DNA from: Prostheceraeus crozeri
Lineage: Eukaryota; Platyhelminthes; Polycladida; Euryleptidae
DNA length: 64,000 nucleotides
Direction: 5' to 3'
Assembly: GCA_907163375.1 (NCBI GenBank)
Contig: CAJQUW010011090.1
Coordinates: 42,501 to 106,500 of the forward strand
Positions 8,519-19,900 of the stretch are shown here, piece after piece; the first letter of the stretch is position 1, and every line of letters begins with the position of its first letter. The notes beneath the pieces are model-generated. The model worked only from the letters and a program-made list of their open reading frames with translations. It was not told where the DNA came from and ran no database searches. A program made the translations under genes and the position numbers.

Positions 8519-9600
8519 ATGTCTGAGCCAGTCTTCTCATGCTATAAGCGGCTTTTCACTGAAAGCGAGCAAGACACGGAGAGTTTTGCTGTAATATTCC
8601 ACTGACAGGGTGTTCCTTCGGGACGGCGGACGATGCCGTAGTGATAAGTGTGGCAAGGGAATGTGTCATATTTGAGACCGTAACCGCTGGGACAACTCAT
8701 GTCTCATGTTGGGCATTTGACACAGCTCTCAACGTAGCACTTTGAACGCCAATCGGTTGAGTCTTAGCTATCTTGTCATGGGTGGCCTCTAAACATCTCC
8801 ATTGCAAAACGCTGGTGAATCAAGCTCTCTACGGCTTGCTATCAAGCTGCTAAAAGTCTGTCCACCTCTTTCTAACTCTACAGGTTTTCATGTCTGAGCC
8901 AGTCTTCTCATGCTATAAGCGGCTTTTCACTGAAAGCGAGCAAGACACGGAGAGTTTTGCTGTAATATTCCACTGACAGGGTGTTCCTTCGGGACGGCGG
9001 ACGATGCCGTAGTGATAAGTGTGGCAAGGGAATGTGTCATATTTGAGACCGTAACCGCTGGGACAACTCATGTCTCATGTTGGGCATTTGACACAGCTCT
9101 CAACGTAGCACTTTGAACGCCAATCGGTTGAGTCTTAGCTATCTTGTCATGGGTGGCCTCTAAACATCTCCATTGCAAAACGCTGGTGAATCAAGCTCTC
9201 TACGGCTTGCTATCAAGCTGCTAAAAGTCTGTCCACCTCTTTCTAACTCTACAGGTTTTCATGTCTGAGCCAGTCTTCTCATGCTATAAGCGGCTTTTCA
9301 CTGAAAGCGAGCAAGACACGGAGAGTTTTGCTGTAATATTCCACTGACAGGGTGTTCCTTCGGGACGGCGGACGATGCCGTAGTGATAAGTGTGGCAAGG
9401 GAATGTGTCATATTTGAGACCGTAACCGCTGGGACAACTCATGTCTCATGTTGGGCATTTGACACAGCTCTCAACGTAGCACTTTGAACGCCAATCGGTT
9501 GAGTCTTAGCTATCTTGTCATGGGTGGCCTCTAAACATCTCCATTGCAAAACGCTGGTGAATCAAGCACTCTACGGCTTGCTATCAAGCTGATCAAAGCA
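8519..9600 (+). repeat. Three tandem copies of a 371-bp unit
   Basis: Copies start at 8519, 8890 and 9261 (ATGTCTGAGCC...) and are nearly identical; the third ends differently, running into GATCAAAGC. Each contains a GTTCCTTCGGGAC segment with a C(TTCG)G tetraloop-like centre, an ACGGC...GCCGT stem, and near its end the hairpin GCTTG-CTAT-CAAGC. The right terminal repeat has only one copy (about 29670-30008). No coding frame is conserved through the unit. Confidence 0.9.
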
Positions 9601-9979
9601 ATGACTTGGGATGTTTCCTCAAGGTTTTCAAGTATGCTGAGTTCAAATCTGCTATCAGATTTCAAATTTAACTAAGACTAAGGCAGCTTTGAGGGGTTAG
9701 ATCCCAGCTACTGTTCACTACCTTTGACTCGGCGTTGCTGTTACCACTTCGGGGCAGTGACAATGATGTCTTAAGCTGTAAATAGCGGGTATCGGGGAAG
9801 ATCTCTCACTTCCCTAGTGATCAGTACAAGGCCTTCGGGCTGTCGACGGGATCGAGTGCCACTCACTACACTCAAATCTATCATTCCTCACTAAGTGTAA
9901 ATTACTGACTATACATTTGTCCTGCTATCAGGTTGTTTTGACTTGCTATCTAGTTGAATAGTCTCTTGCTATCAAGAGA
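8834..9979. other. Family of small hairpins with invariant CTAT loop, left arm
   Basis: Hairpins share TG-CTAT-CA but have differing, self-matching stems: GCTTG/CAAGC at 8834-8847, 9205-9218 and 9576-9589; AAATCTG/CAGATTT at 9645-9662; CCTG/CAGG at 9921-9932; TCTCTTG/CAAGAGA at 9962-9979. A seventh, at 9941-9954, has ACTTG/CTAGT with one mismatch. The right arm has the mirror set. Varied stems with a kept loop suggest the folded form is what is recognised. Confidence 0.65.
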
Positions 9980-10007
9980 TTCACTTCTGCTCATAAAGCA
10001 CATCATC
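9600..10007. other. Non-coding inner part of left terminal repeat
   Basis: Sequence between the third 371-bp unit and its diverged relative. Apart from four of the CTAT hairpins nothing is recognised. The open frame 9954-10283 also exists on the right arm but spans a non-coding repeat and is treated as chance. Confidence 0.45.
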
Positions 10008-10170
10008 GCTGTAATACCTCCTTTGCTCGAGCGTTCCTTCGGGACGGCGGGTACTGCCGTAGAGGGATTGTGTTGCACGGGTTGTTCGTCGTTTGTTAGA
10101 CCGAAACCTCTGAGCTGTTGCTCATGTTGGGCGTTCGACTTCATACTCAACGTGACACTTTCTCTCGTCA
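10008..10170 (+). repeat. Diverged relative of the 371-bp unit
   Basis: From GCTGTAATA onward this resembles the 371-bp unit: GTTCCTTCGGGACGGCGG, TGCCGTAG, CTCATGTTGGGC and CTCAACGT are kept, while the sequence between has changed. The five-pair stem ACGGC/GCCGT is kept (10043-10047 with 10055-10059; compare 8623-8627 with 8635-8639) although the loop differs. This hints at a conserved fold. Mirrored near 29110-29270. Confidence 0.6.
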
Positions 10171-10313
10171 GGTCAGAGTACTTTAGCCATTCGACAAGGG
10201 TTAGTCTTTATGGTACGGAGCATTTCGAAGTGTTGATTGACTCATGTTCATTGAATGACTATTCACATGATCATCATAGGTAAAATGAAATAAATCTTAC
10301 GTATCCTTTTCAG

Positions 10314-11613
10314 TGAATTTGCCTTCGACGTCGAATCTAACTACTTTAATCTTCGATATGGATACGAGTATCACGAGAAAAATTGAATCTTATCGCGTCT
10401 CTGCCAAGATGGAGGAAACTCTCATTGAGCAATGTAAGTTTTTGTGTGATGGGGCAAGGATGCAGGTTGTGCTAATAAAACTCTTGAACTAACATCATTC
10501 GGTTACCATGTGTGTTGAGCATAGGAATTAATTTTCATAAACCTTTGAATAACATCAAGAATGTAAGAATCATATCCTTACTAATTTTCAACAAAAGACC
10601 TTAACGTCTTTTTACTCCGCGATTTTCAAAAGCGAAGCTCATTTTCTAAAATTTATAATGCACTCTAATATCTCCCTTCGAGAAATCTCTCACCAATATC
10701 TCCCTCCCTTTTTTCAGTACAGCAGCGCATCATGAACAGAGAACCTATTCCTGAAGGGGCACTTGGTCGAGCCTATGAACGACTGGGAATATGTAAGTAT
10801 CTTAATGAATGAATGCTGTTATGTGTTCTGTATCATCATGGCTGATAGCATGCATTCTATCATTCATCAATCTCATCTCTTTTCCACTCTACAGTTTTGG
10901 TAAGGCAGGAGAAGTGGGAGGAAGTCGCGAGGCGGAAATATGATGATGATTTTCCGACCCTACCCTCTCGCCCATCTACCTCAGCTCCACCATCTGAGCA
11001 GCCATCCACCTCGGGTATGGTCATCGCCCAACCTCCACCACCACCCATACCAGCTCCTCGTCGCCGCATCCCTCCAACACCCAAGCCGCGGACTCTTCCA
11101 CCCTCGGCTCGCATCCCCCTTCTACCTCCTCTTGAACCATCGGTGATGGCGGAAGTAGATTCTCTTGATGGTAAGTTACAGTGATGGTAAAGGGGGACAA
11201 GGACTTAAACAAAACGCATGCCACACTTGGAATTGAATAGTCATGTTACTGATCGCTTTCCTTCCTTTTCTCAACAGATTTCGCAACGGTATTTCTGTGC
11301 GATAACGTTCCTAACCGCCCCGCCAACTCTCACATACCACCACCGGCAACAGCAGGCGACTTCCCTCCCATCTCCAACAAGTCGGTAGAAATGGAGATCG
11401 AGGTGTACGACCACACCATTAAAATGGTAGGTTGAAGATTTCCTCACTCATCTCCCTCGAACGTTTGGCTAATAGCATCTTCCTCAATTTCAGGCATCGA
11501 CTTCATCACCAAAGCCCTCCTTTCTCAAGGAAAGTTTAGAGCTGTTGAGTGAAGGTAGGTTGTAACAAAACACTAAGACTTTAATAGAGATGATAGAATG
11601 ATTTCTCTTTTAG
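10314..11613 (+). other. Probable short 5' exons and introns of the Polinton polymerase gene
   Basis: Between the candidate leader acceptor and the long polymerase exon are several short open pieces, each followed by GTAAGT or GTAGGT and preceded by a pyrimidine-rich AG. One has a Pro/Ser-rich stretch (about 10897-11170) with polyproline runs. An ATG in a plausible context is near 10358. This looks like the spliced 5' part of the polymerase gene, encoding a low-complexity N-terminal region. The splicing is read from consensus sites only. Confidence 0.5.
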
Positions 11614-14600
11614 GTGATGCTAGTTCCAGCTCAACACTATCGCGGGAAGGTGACGAGCGGGAATGTGCTGACTGTGGGCACATCTTCATGAGGAAACGCG
11701 ATCTGCTCCGACACATCAGACAACGTGTGTGTCAACCCAAGTCGCCATCAATCTCCCGAGGTGAGGATGACTCTATTGAACACGTCTCCTTTACTTGCGA
11801 CTTCTGCATTCAATCATTTGAGTCACATTTTGAATTATCTTCACATAGACTTCGACATACACACACGAACGATACCTACACCAACGGTACCTCCTCTATC
11901 CGACTCTCTGAAGTGTCGATAAATAATTTAGTGAGGAACTACCAGATGGAATCCTCAGAAACCATTGCTAACTTTGAGGAATGGTTTCATCAAAATTCAT
12001 CATTGATAGAAGCGCTCTTCAACAATTTAGACAATTTTAGAATGAAGGCGCTCATCTATCTCAAAATAAAATATGTAAAAATCGACCACCATACTGGTCA
12101 AATAGTAGAGAGGTTGGAGTTTCACATACCCTCCTCTCCCGCTACAGAAGTAATCGATGAAGATTCTTGGTTAAATTTTCATATCCAAGGACTAAAACTA
12201 AATATAGTTAAATTCAACGAACACGATAGTGGTCTCCTTTTTGATGGTATAGAATCTGCCAAGTTTAAAATCAATTTGCTAGAAAGTTATAGTGGGCGAG
12301 GCTCCTTTAAACTTCCGAAAAGTTTAAAAAATAAAAAAGCAGTCGTTTCTGTAGATTGTGAATCGCAATGTTTTAAGTATTCAGTGTTATCCATTCTCCA
12401 CTACAATGATGTAAATGATAATCGTTTCCGTAGAAGTAAGTATCAAGAGTGGGAAAATGAATTAAATTTTGATGACTGCAATAGTGAAGATATGAAATTG
12501 AAAGATATAGAGAAATTTGAGAAATTAAATAAAATTAAGATAGTGGTACACGTCTGGGAGAAAGGGCTAAAAGGCGTTAGGTATAACAACCGCCAAAGTA
12601 GCTATGATCGAGTTGTCAACCTCTTGCTAGTGTATGAGGACAATACTCAACAGTGGCATTACTGTGGTATTCCAAAAATTCATCGCCTTTACAACCATAT
12701 ACAAAAATCGATTAAAGGTGAACATTTCATATGCGATCGCTGCACACGACCATTTTGGTCGAAAAATAAATTTCTAAGTCATTATGAATGGTGCAAGCGG
12801 GGTAAACTACAAATAGAGCGCATGCCCAAAGATAAGGAGTTTTCATATAGAGAGAATAGTGATGAACTAAGTCCTCTTCGTGTCATCTATGCTGACATCG
12901 AATGCTATATCGATGATAACATCCATCGACCAGCAGCCATTTCCTGCTATGAAGTATGGCATGATCACTTTAGGAGTAGGCAAAATAAAATGCGCGTCTG
13001 GCAAGGTGAGGATTGTATTTACCAATTCCTACAATTCCTCGAACAGGCTGTAAAATTTCAACAAAAACATGATGGTGAACTCTATCGCAGATCATTGCAT
13101 ATGACAGCAGATGATCAAGCAAAATTTGATAGTTGCAACATTTGCCCCAAATGTAGGAAAACATTTGACGATGATAAGATTAAGAAAGTGCGCGACCATG
13201 ATCACATCACTGGTAAATTTAGAAACGCACTCTGTTCAAAATGCAATTTTTCACTTAGGATGAAACGGCGTACATTACCCGTCATTTTCCATAATTTCAA
13301 GGGCTACGACAGCCATATGATAATAAAAGGAGGTTTAGGCCAAATGAAAGAGTGGAAGCTTGATGTAATAGCACAAACGAGAGAAAAGTTTATGGCCATG
13401 ACAGCAAAAGTACCCGTCGATAAAACCAAAGAAAATAAGACGGTCTATTTTGATATAAAATTTTTAGATTCCTACCAATTTATGACTGCATCACTGGCCT
13501 CTCTCGTACAAAATCTAAAGTCTCTTCCACTAACACAAAATCTTAAGAAACAATATCCAAATTTAACTAATGAAGTCATCACACGGAAAGGAGTCTTTCC
13601 ATATGCATATTTTGATACGATTAGTAAACTCGGCGAGACTTCTCTTCCGCCCATAGATAAATTTAAAAATGATTTGACCGGCGCAGAATGTAAGACCGAA
13701 GATTATGATCATGCACAAGATGCATGGATAAAATTTGACTGCCATACATTTGGCGAATATATGATTGCCTACCTTAAGTTAGATGTATTTTTGCTGGCTG
13801 ATGTATTTCAGGAGTTTCGACGAGTGGCATTAGAAGAAGATAAGTTAGATCCCGTCCACTTTGTCAGTCTACCAGCCATGTCATTTAAGTCTGCTTTTAA
13901 AATGACTGGTGAGACCATTCATCTCTTACAAGATCCAGAGATGTATAATTTATTTGAGCGAGGAATTCGCGGTGGTCTCACATTTGTAAATAAACATAGG
14001 TTAAAATCTGAAACAGTAGGTAATGATCATACCCATCTTAAGTATTATGACCAAAATAATTTGTATGGTAGTTCACTATCCAAACCGCTACCTCACTCTG
14101 AGTTTAGCTGGTTAGATGATAGTGAAATTCAGCATCTCTCCAACCCTTCTAACATACTAGCAATTCCAGATGAAGGTGATTGGGGATATTATTTTGAAAT
14201 AGATCTAATCTATCCAAATAATATTAAACATAAAACCGTGGATTTTCCACTCGCACCCGAATCAGGTGAAGTGACCAAAGATATGTTTTCCGACTTTGTG
14301 AAACAATTTCATAAAGATTTAGAATCATGCGGTCAACCCGACTATAAGCCTTGCCGCAAACTTTTACTCACCCAGTATGATAAAGAAAACTATCTAGTCC
14401 ACTTTAGCATCTTAAAATTTTATTTAGAAATGGGTATGATTTTAAAAAGAGTTCACCGCATTATTAAATTTAGACAGAAAGCCTTCCTCAAACCATATAT
14501 TGATAGCAACCGCCAGAAACGTGCACTAGCCCAAAATAATTTTGAAAAAGATTTTTATAAATATAAGAACAACAGTCTATTTGGTAAGACGATGGAGGAT

Positions 14601-15390
14601 GTTAGAAAGCGCGTAAACTACAAACTAGTTAATGATGATCAAAAGTATCACAAATTGGTCTCATCACCTCTATTCATCGATAGAGACATTATCGATGAGG
14701 ACCTTATAGGTGTTAAAATGATAAAATCTGAAGTTGAGTTGTGCAAACCCATCTATATTGGTCAAGCTGTACTAGATTACTCTAAGCTTGAAATGTACCA
14801 ACTCTTTTATAAAATACTAAAACCATGTCCTCTCGTAAAAGAGGTTCGTTTGTTGGGTGGTGATACAGATAGTTTCTTCTTAGGTATTACCACTCAAAAA
14901 AGATTTAAATTTCAATGAAGTAGGAAAATCTTTAGAAAGATATTTTGATACATCAAATTATCCTACTGATCACCCACTCTACTCCATCAAAAATAAGGCA
15001 AAACTTGGCTGCTTTAAGGATGAGACAGCAGGGAAGGAAATAGATGAAATGATTCTCCTCCGTCCAAAAATGTACAGTATGAAATTAAAGGATAGCGACG
15101 ATAGTATTAAGCGTGCTAAAGGCATATCAAGATCATTGGTCTCTAACATGAAACATAAGAATTTCAGGAAAGCCTATAGAAATAAAAATATAACGTTTGT
15201 CAATATGACAATCTTAAAATCTAAGTCGCATGAGATCAAAACTACTTTTAGGAAACGGGCGCTTTCAGCATGGGAGGATAAGAGGTGCTGGTTAGAACAC
15301 AACATATCTCTTCCACATGGACATCCTGACACAAACATACCACCACCCAAAAGAATAAAACTCACGCTACCACATTCAGGAGACGTTTAA
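11614..15390 (+). pseudogene. Polinton protein-primed family B DNA polymerase (fossil, about one break)
   Basis: Main exon of the polymerase that would copy the element from its protein-linked ends. It starts at a TTTTAG acceptor (11613), so the ATG at 11598 is probably intronic. In order are: two C2H2 fingers (CADCGHIF..., CDFCIQSF...), a third Cys/His site (CDRCTRPF...), the exonuclease DxE (YADIECYI, about residue 433 from 11598), an endonuclease VII-like Cys/His module (RDHDHITGKFRNALCSKCN), exonuclease NFKGYDSH and YLKLDVFLLAD, palm motif A (YYDQNNLYG, about 818), motif B (KNNSLFGKT) and motif C (GGDTDSF, about 1089), then the thumb. Catalytic residues are present. The gene looks broken in about one place. 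The family is DNA_pol_B_2, as in Polintons and adintovirus-like elements. Confidence 0.92.
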
Positions 15391-15701
15391 ATAGATTCAT
15401 CCTTAACTCAGTATTTTGATGTTGATTTCTGTAGATAAACATTGTTGTTTTATGTATCGCATGAGATTGTTTTTTCCTTGTGAATATGTGTCCACATCTG
15501 TACATTCCCCATGTGATGACTTTTCCACTGAAAGACATTTTTCCTATCCCTGTATATTTCCACCCTTCACGAAGTAAAAAGACTTTTTGTATATAGCAAT
15601 GTTTATTGAAGTGCGCTCATGTATATATTTTCAGTGGATGTTGTATAAAGTCTATTGCTTCACATTCATGTACATATTTCAATAAATGTTGTATAAAGAC
15701 T
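15391..15701 (+). terminator. Converging 3' regions with poly(A) signals
   Basis: Non-coding spacer between the polymerase (plus strand) and the minus-strand gene. It holds a diverged tandem duplication of a GATGTTGTATAAAG-containing segment (about 15613-15650 and 15665-15700), with AATAAA at 15680-15685 on the plus strand. Two genes pointing at each other and sharing a short 3' spacer is a compact, virus-like layout. Confidence 0.5.
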
Positions 15702-16283
15702 TCACTTTGTTTTCCGAAACACTAAAGTTACGAGGGATTTAGTATCTTTCACGTGGATGCACTCTTGTAAACCATTGGTAATTTTGATAGCAATAGAGGG
15801 TATAGTTTGTTTGATGACGGGATGATAGAAAATAGATTCAAACATCTTCTCGACTATTCCATATGAAGCGTCTTTATCATGAATGAAATCACGTAAAATG
15901 TATTCTTTTTTCTCACCAACGGAAATAGGTGAAATCAGATCACTTTGAATGTAAAGGTGCTGTTCATGTTTATTAAGGGTCATTGGTGTTTCTATACCAA
16001 TCGTATGCGCAGCAGCAAACACAGTTTGTAGCATTGAAAAACCAAAGAGTTTTTTCAAATTTTTACTCAATTGACATTGAATGTCATCACCCAGTTTCAG
16101 AACAACGCGTTGATTTTCAATTGAAAATGAAATGTGATGTATCTTTGCATCATCAAGTAACACTTCACACAACTCGCTTGTGCTAATTTTTCTAACGGGT
16201 GGACAACATCGTTGTATCGCCGATTTGCTAAACGACATGTCTAATAGAATAACACAAACAGCTCTATTCAGGTTAGGAAGCAT
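15702..16283 (-). CDS. Possible Polinton structural-type protein (C-terminal part)
   Basis: A 193-residue minus-strand frame, opposite to the polymerase. The segments LYIQSDLISPISVGEKKEYILRD and, near the end, a charged strand ending LVTLVFRKT resemble the C-terminal part of a conserved Polinton protein group (the nematode F54H12.2-like proteins), which I think may be a capsid-associated component. The frame stays open a little upstream of the first ATG to a TTTTTAG acceptor-like site near 16321, so upstream exons may exist or have been lost. The family assignment is from memory of the pattern and is weak. Treated as a fossil part. Confidence 0.4.
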   Translation of the reverse strand: MLPNLNRAVCVILLDMSFSKSAIQRCCPPVRKISTSELCEVLLDDAKIHHISFSIENQRVVLKLGDDIQCQLSKNLKKLFGFSMLQTVFAAAHTIGIETPMTLNKHEQHLYIQSDLISPISVGEKKEYILRDFIHDKDASYGIVEKMFESIFYHPVIKQTIPSIAIKITNGLQECIHVKDTKSLVTLVFRKTK

Positions 16284-16321
16284 GTTGCTTACATCACTGT
16301 CATTCTTCTTGTAAAGATAGT

Positions 16322-16929
16322 CACTAAAAATAGCAATAGTAAATTATATTCACAGCTGAATATGTGAGCGTGTGAACGTTTTCATATCAGACAAAGCGAT
16401 AACCCATGTCTAAAAATGGATCCACCTCATTGTCGTAGATGTCAGACCATTCGATAAGATTCTATTCATCCTTATTGACAGCCTGATCTTTTCCCCATTC
16501 AGTGCGTGTGCGTTCCTTTGTCAGTCAAAGTGATGACGCATACCGTTTTCACCTTAACTCATTCATATGATGAGTCGTCAGTGAATGAAGGAAAAACTCA
16601 ACGTTTAACATGCCTCCATTAGCTATACATCAAACAGATAACACATTAGGAATTTAACAATCCGTGATACTTTATTGAAATCACATAAGCCTGTTATGAT
16701 ACAATGCCCGTTATGAAGGATGGTAATATGTATAGGGTACCACTCGAATGAGAGCAGCAGGAAAGGGTTCAGTTTCATAAATTATATAATGGCTGCTGTT
16801 TTTAATATTTGCTAGAACCATTATAGTCTTCAATTGAACAGATACTACCAAATTCTTCAATATTAATACACCAACACTAACAGGCGGAACACCTTCTTTT
16901 CAGCAAACGAAATATGCTAATCACTTACA
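16322..16929. other. Spacer before the satellite, nothing recognised
   Basis: About 600 bp of AT-rich, apparently non-coding sequence upstream of the minus-strand frame. I could not recognise further exons, a clear promoter or a repeat before the satellite begins near 16930. Confidence 0.4.
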
Positions 16930-19900
16930 ATTTTAATTATTTTACAAATAGCTATACCTTTATTTCTAGCATACAAAAGCTAAAACTCTATTTCTAACGC
17001 ATACACTATTAAAACTTTATTTTTAACTTGTAAACTGTTAAAAACTTTATTTTTTAATATGGAAACTGATGAAAGTTTATTTCTAGCATACAAACAGGTA
17101 AAACTTCATTTCTAACATACAAACTGTTAGAACTTTATTTCCAAGACATAAACGGATATAACTATATTTCAAGCGTATAAACTATTAAAACTTTATTTCC
17201 AACTTGTGCACTATTGAAACATTATTTTCTAATCTGTAAACTGTTGAAACTATATCTTTCATTTACAAATAGTAGAACGCTTAGTCTAACTTGCAAACTA
17301 TTAAATCCTGCAATCATATTTTTACAAACAGATAAAACTCTATTTCTAACATACACACTGTTGAAACTTTATTTCTAACTTGTAAACTCTTGAAACTTTA
17401 TTTTGATATACAAACAGCTAAAACTTTATTTCTAACGTATACACCATTGAAACTTTATTTTTTAACTTGTAAACTCTTGAAACTTAGTTTTTCATATACA
17501 AACAGCTAAAACTTTATTTCTAACGTACACATTATTGAAACTTTAGTTTTTATCTTTTAAACTGTTGAAACTTTATTTTGTTTCTAACATGCAAACAGAT
17601 AAAGCTTTATTTCTAACATATACACTATTGAAACTTTATTTCTAACTTGTACACTGGTGAAACTTTATTTCTAACTTGTAAACGGTTGAAAATTTGTTTT
17701 ATTTCTATCATAGAAACAGATAGAACTTTATTCTTAACTTACCAACTGGTGAAACTTCATTCTATTTCTAACATATAAACAAATAGAACTTTATTCTGAA
17801 CATGTACACTATTGAAACTTTATTTTTAACTTGTAAACTATTGAAACTTTATTTTTAACTTGTTAACGGTTGAAACTTTGTTTTATTTCTAACATACAAA
17901 CAGATAGAACTTTATTCTTAACTTGTAAACTGGTGAACCTTCATTTTATTTCTAACATATAAACAGATAGAACTTTATTCTTAACTTGTAAACTTAAACA
18001 GATAGAACTTTATTCGTAACTTGTAAACTGGCGAAACTTCATTCTATTTCTAACATATAAACAAATAGAACTTTATTCTGAACATGTACACTATTGAAAC
18101 TTTATTTTTAACTTGTAAACTATTGAAACTTTATTCTTTACTTGTAAACTGATGAAACTTCATTTTATTTCTAACATATAAACAGATAGAACTTTATTCT
18201 TAATTTGTAAACTGGTGAAACTTCATTCTATTTCTAACATATAAACAGATAGAAGTTTATTCTTAACATGCGCACTATTGAAACATTAGTTTTAACTTGC
18301 AAACTATTGAAACTTTATTTTTAACTTGTTAACGGTTGAAACTTTGTTTTATTTCTAGCATACAAACAGGTAAAACTTCATTTCTAACATACAAACTGTT
18401 AGAACTTTATTTCCAAGACATAAACGGATATAACTATATTTCAAGCGTATAAACTATTAAAACTTTATTTCCAACTTGTGCACTATTGAAACATTATTTT
18501 CTAATCTGTAAACTGTTGAAACTATATCTTTCATTTACAAATAGTAGAACGCTTAGTCTAACTTGCAAACTATTAAATCCTGCAATCATATTTTTACAAA
18601 CAGATAAAACTCTATTTCTAACATACACACTGTTGAAACTTTATTTCTAACTTGTAAACTCTTGAAACTTTATTTTGATATACAAACAGCTAAAACTTTA
18701 TTTCTAACGTATACACCATTGAAACTTTATTTTTTAACTTGTAAACTCTTGAAACTTAGTTTTTCATATACAAACAGCTAAAACTTTATTTCTAACGTAC
18801 ACATTATTGAAACTTTAGTTTTTATCTTTTAAACTGTTGAAACTTTATTTTGTTTCTAACATGCAAACAGATAAAGCTTTATTTCTAACATATACACTAT
18901 TGAAACTTTATTTCTAACTTGTACACTGGTGAAACTTTATTTCTAACTTGTAAACGGTTGAAAATTTGTTTTATTTCTATCATAGAAACAGATAGAACTT
19001 TATTCTTAACTTGCCAACTGGTGAAACTTCATTCTATTTCTAACATACAAACAGATAAAACTTTATTCTTAACATATGCACTATTGAAACATTAGTTTTA
19101 ACTTGCAAACTATTGAAACTTTATTTTTAACTTGTTAACGGTTGAAACTTTGTTTTATTTCTAACATACAAACAGATAGAACTTTATTCTTAACTTGTAA
19201 ACTGGTGAACCTTCATTTTATTTCTAACATATAAACAGATAGAACTTTATTCTTAACTTGTAAACTTAAACAGATAGAACTTTATTCGTAACTTGTAAAC
19301 TGGCGAAACTTCATTCTATTTCTAACATATAAACAGATAGAAGTTTATTCTTAACATGCGCACTATTGAAACATTAGTTTTAACTTGCAAACTATTGAAA
19401 CTTTATTTTTAACTTGTTAACGGTTGAAACTTTGTTTTATTTCTATCATAGAAACAGATAGAACTTTATTCTTAACTTGCCAACTGGTGAAACTTCATTC
19501 TATTTCTAACATACAAACAGATAAAACTTTATTCTTAACATGCGCACTATTGAAACATTAGTTTTAACTTGCAAACTATTGAAACTTTATTTTTAACTTG
19601 TTAACGGTTGAAACTTTGTTTTATTTCTAACATACAAACAGATAGAACTTTATTCTTAACTTGTAAACTGGTGAACCTTCATTTTATTTCTAACATATAA
19701 ACAGATAGAACTTTATTCTTAACTTGTAAACTTAAACAGATAGAACTTTATTCGTAACTTGTAAACTGGCGAAACTTCATTCTATTTCTAACATATAAAC
19801 AAATAGAACTTTATTCTTAACATGCGCACTATTGAAACATTAGTTTTAACTTGCAAACTATTGAAACTTTATTTTTAACTTGTTAACGGTTGAAAGTTTG

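Larger units (their letters stand above)
5747..10220. repeat. Left arm of giant inverted repeat
   Basis: This arm is the reverse complement of 29050-32786 at very high identity. It holds a rearranged PLE piece (5747-7230) and the left Polinton terminal repeat (7231-10220). It is about 740 bp longer than the right arm because it has three copies of a 371-bp unit where the right arm has one. Identity falls near the inner end (about 10160-10220). The outer end falls within a few bases of a PLE unit end, at a T-run. Confidence 0.9.
7231..10220 (+). repeat. Polinton left terminal inverted repeat
   Basis: Matches 29050-31299 in reverse complement. From outside in it holds: the AGTAGTAAT end, C-rich iterated motifs, a diverged three-fold repeat, a TATA/initiator promoter with a splice donor, three 371-bp units, and a diverged relative of that unit. 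Its open frames are not conserved as proteins and I treat it as non-coding. Confidence 0.9.

Noticed and set aside
9954-10283. 109-residue frame present in both Polinton ends
   Set aside because: Overlaps the hairpins and the diverged 371-bp relative; antisense frames are also open. Presence in both ends follows from the inverted repeat.
10940-11224. Several overlapping frames around the Pro/Ser-rich exon
   Set aside because: Low-complexity GC-rich sequence opens several frames on both strands; only the plus frame between the acceptor and donor near 10.9-11.2 kb fits the gene structure.
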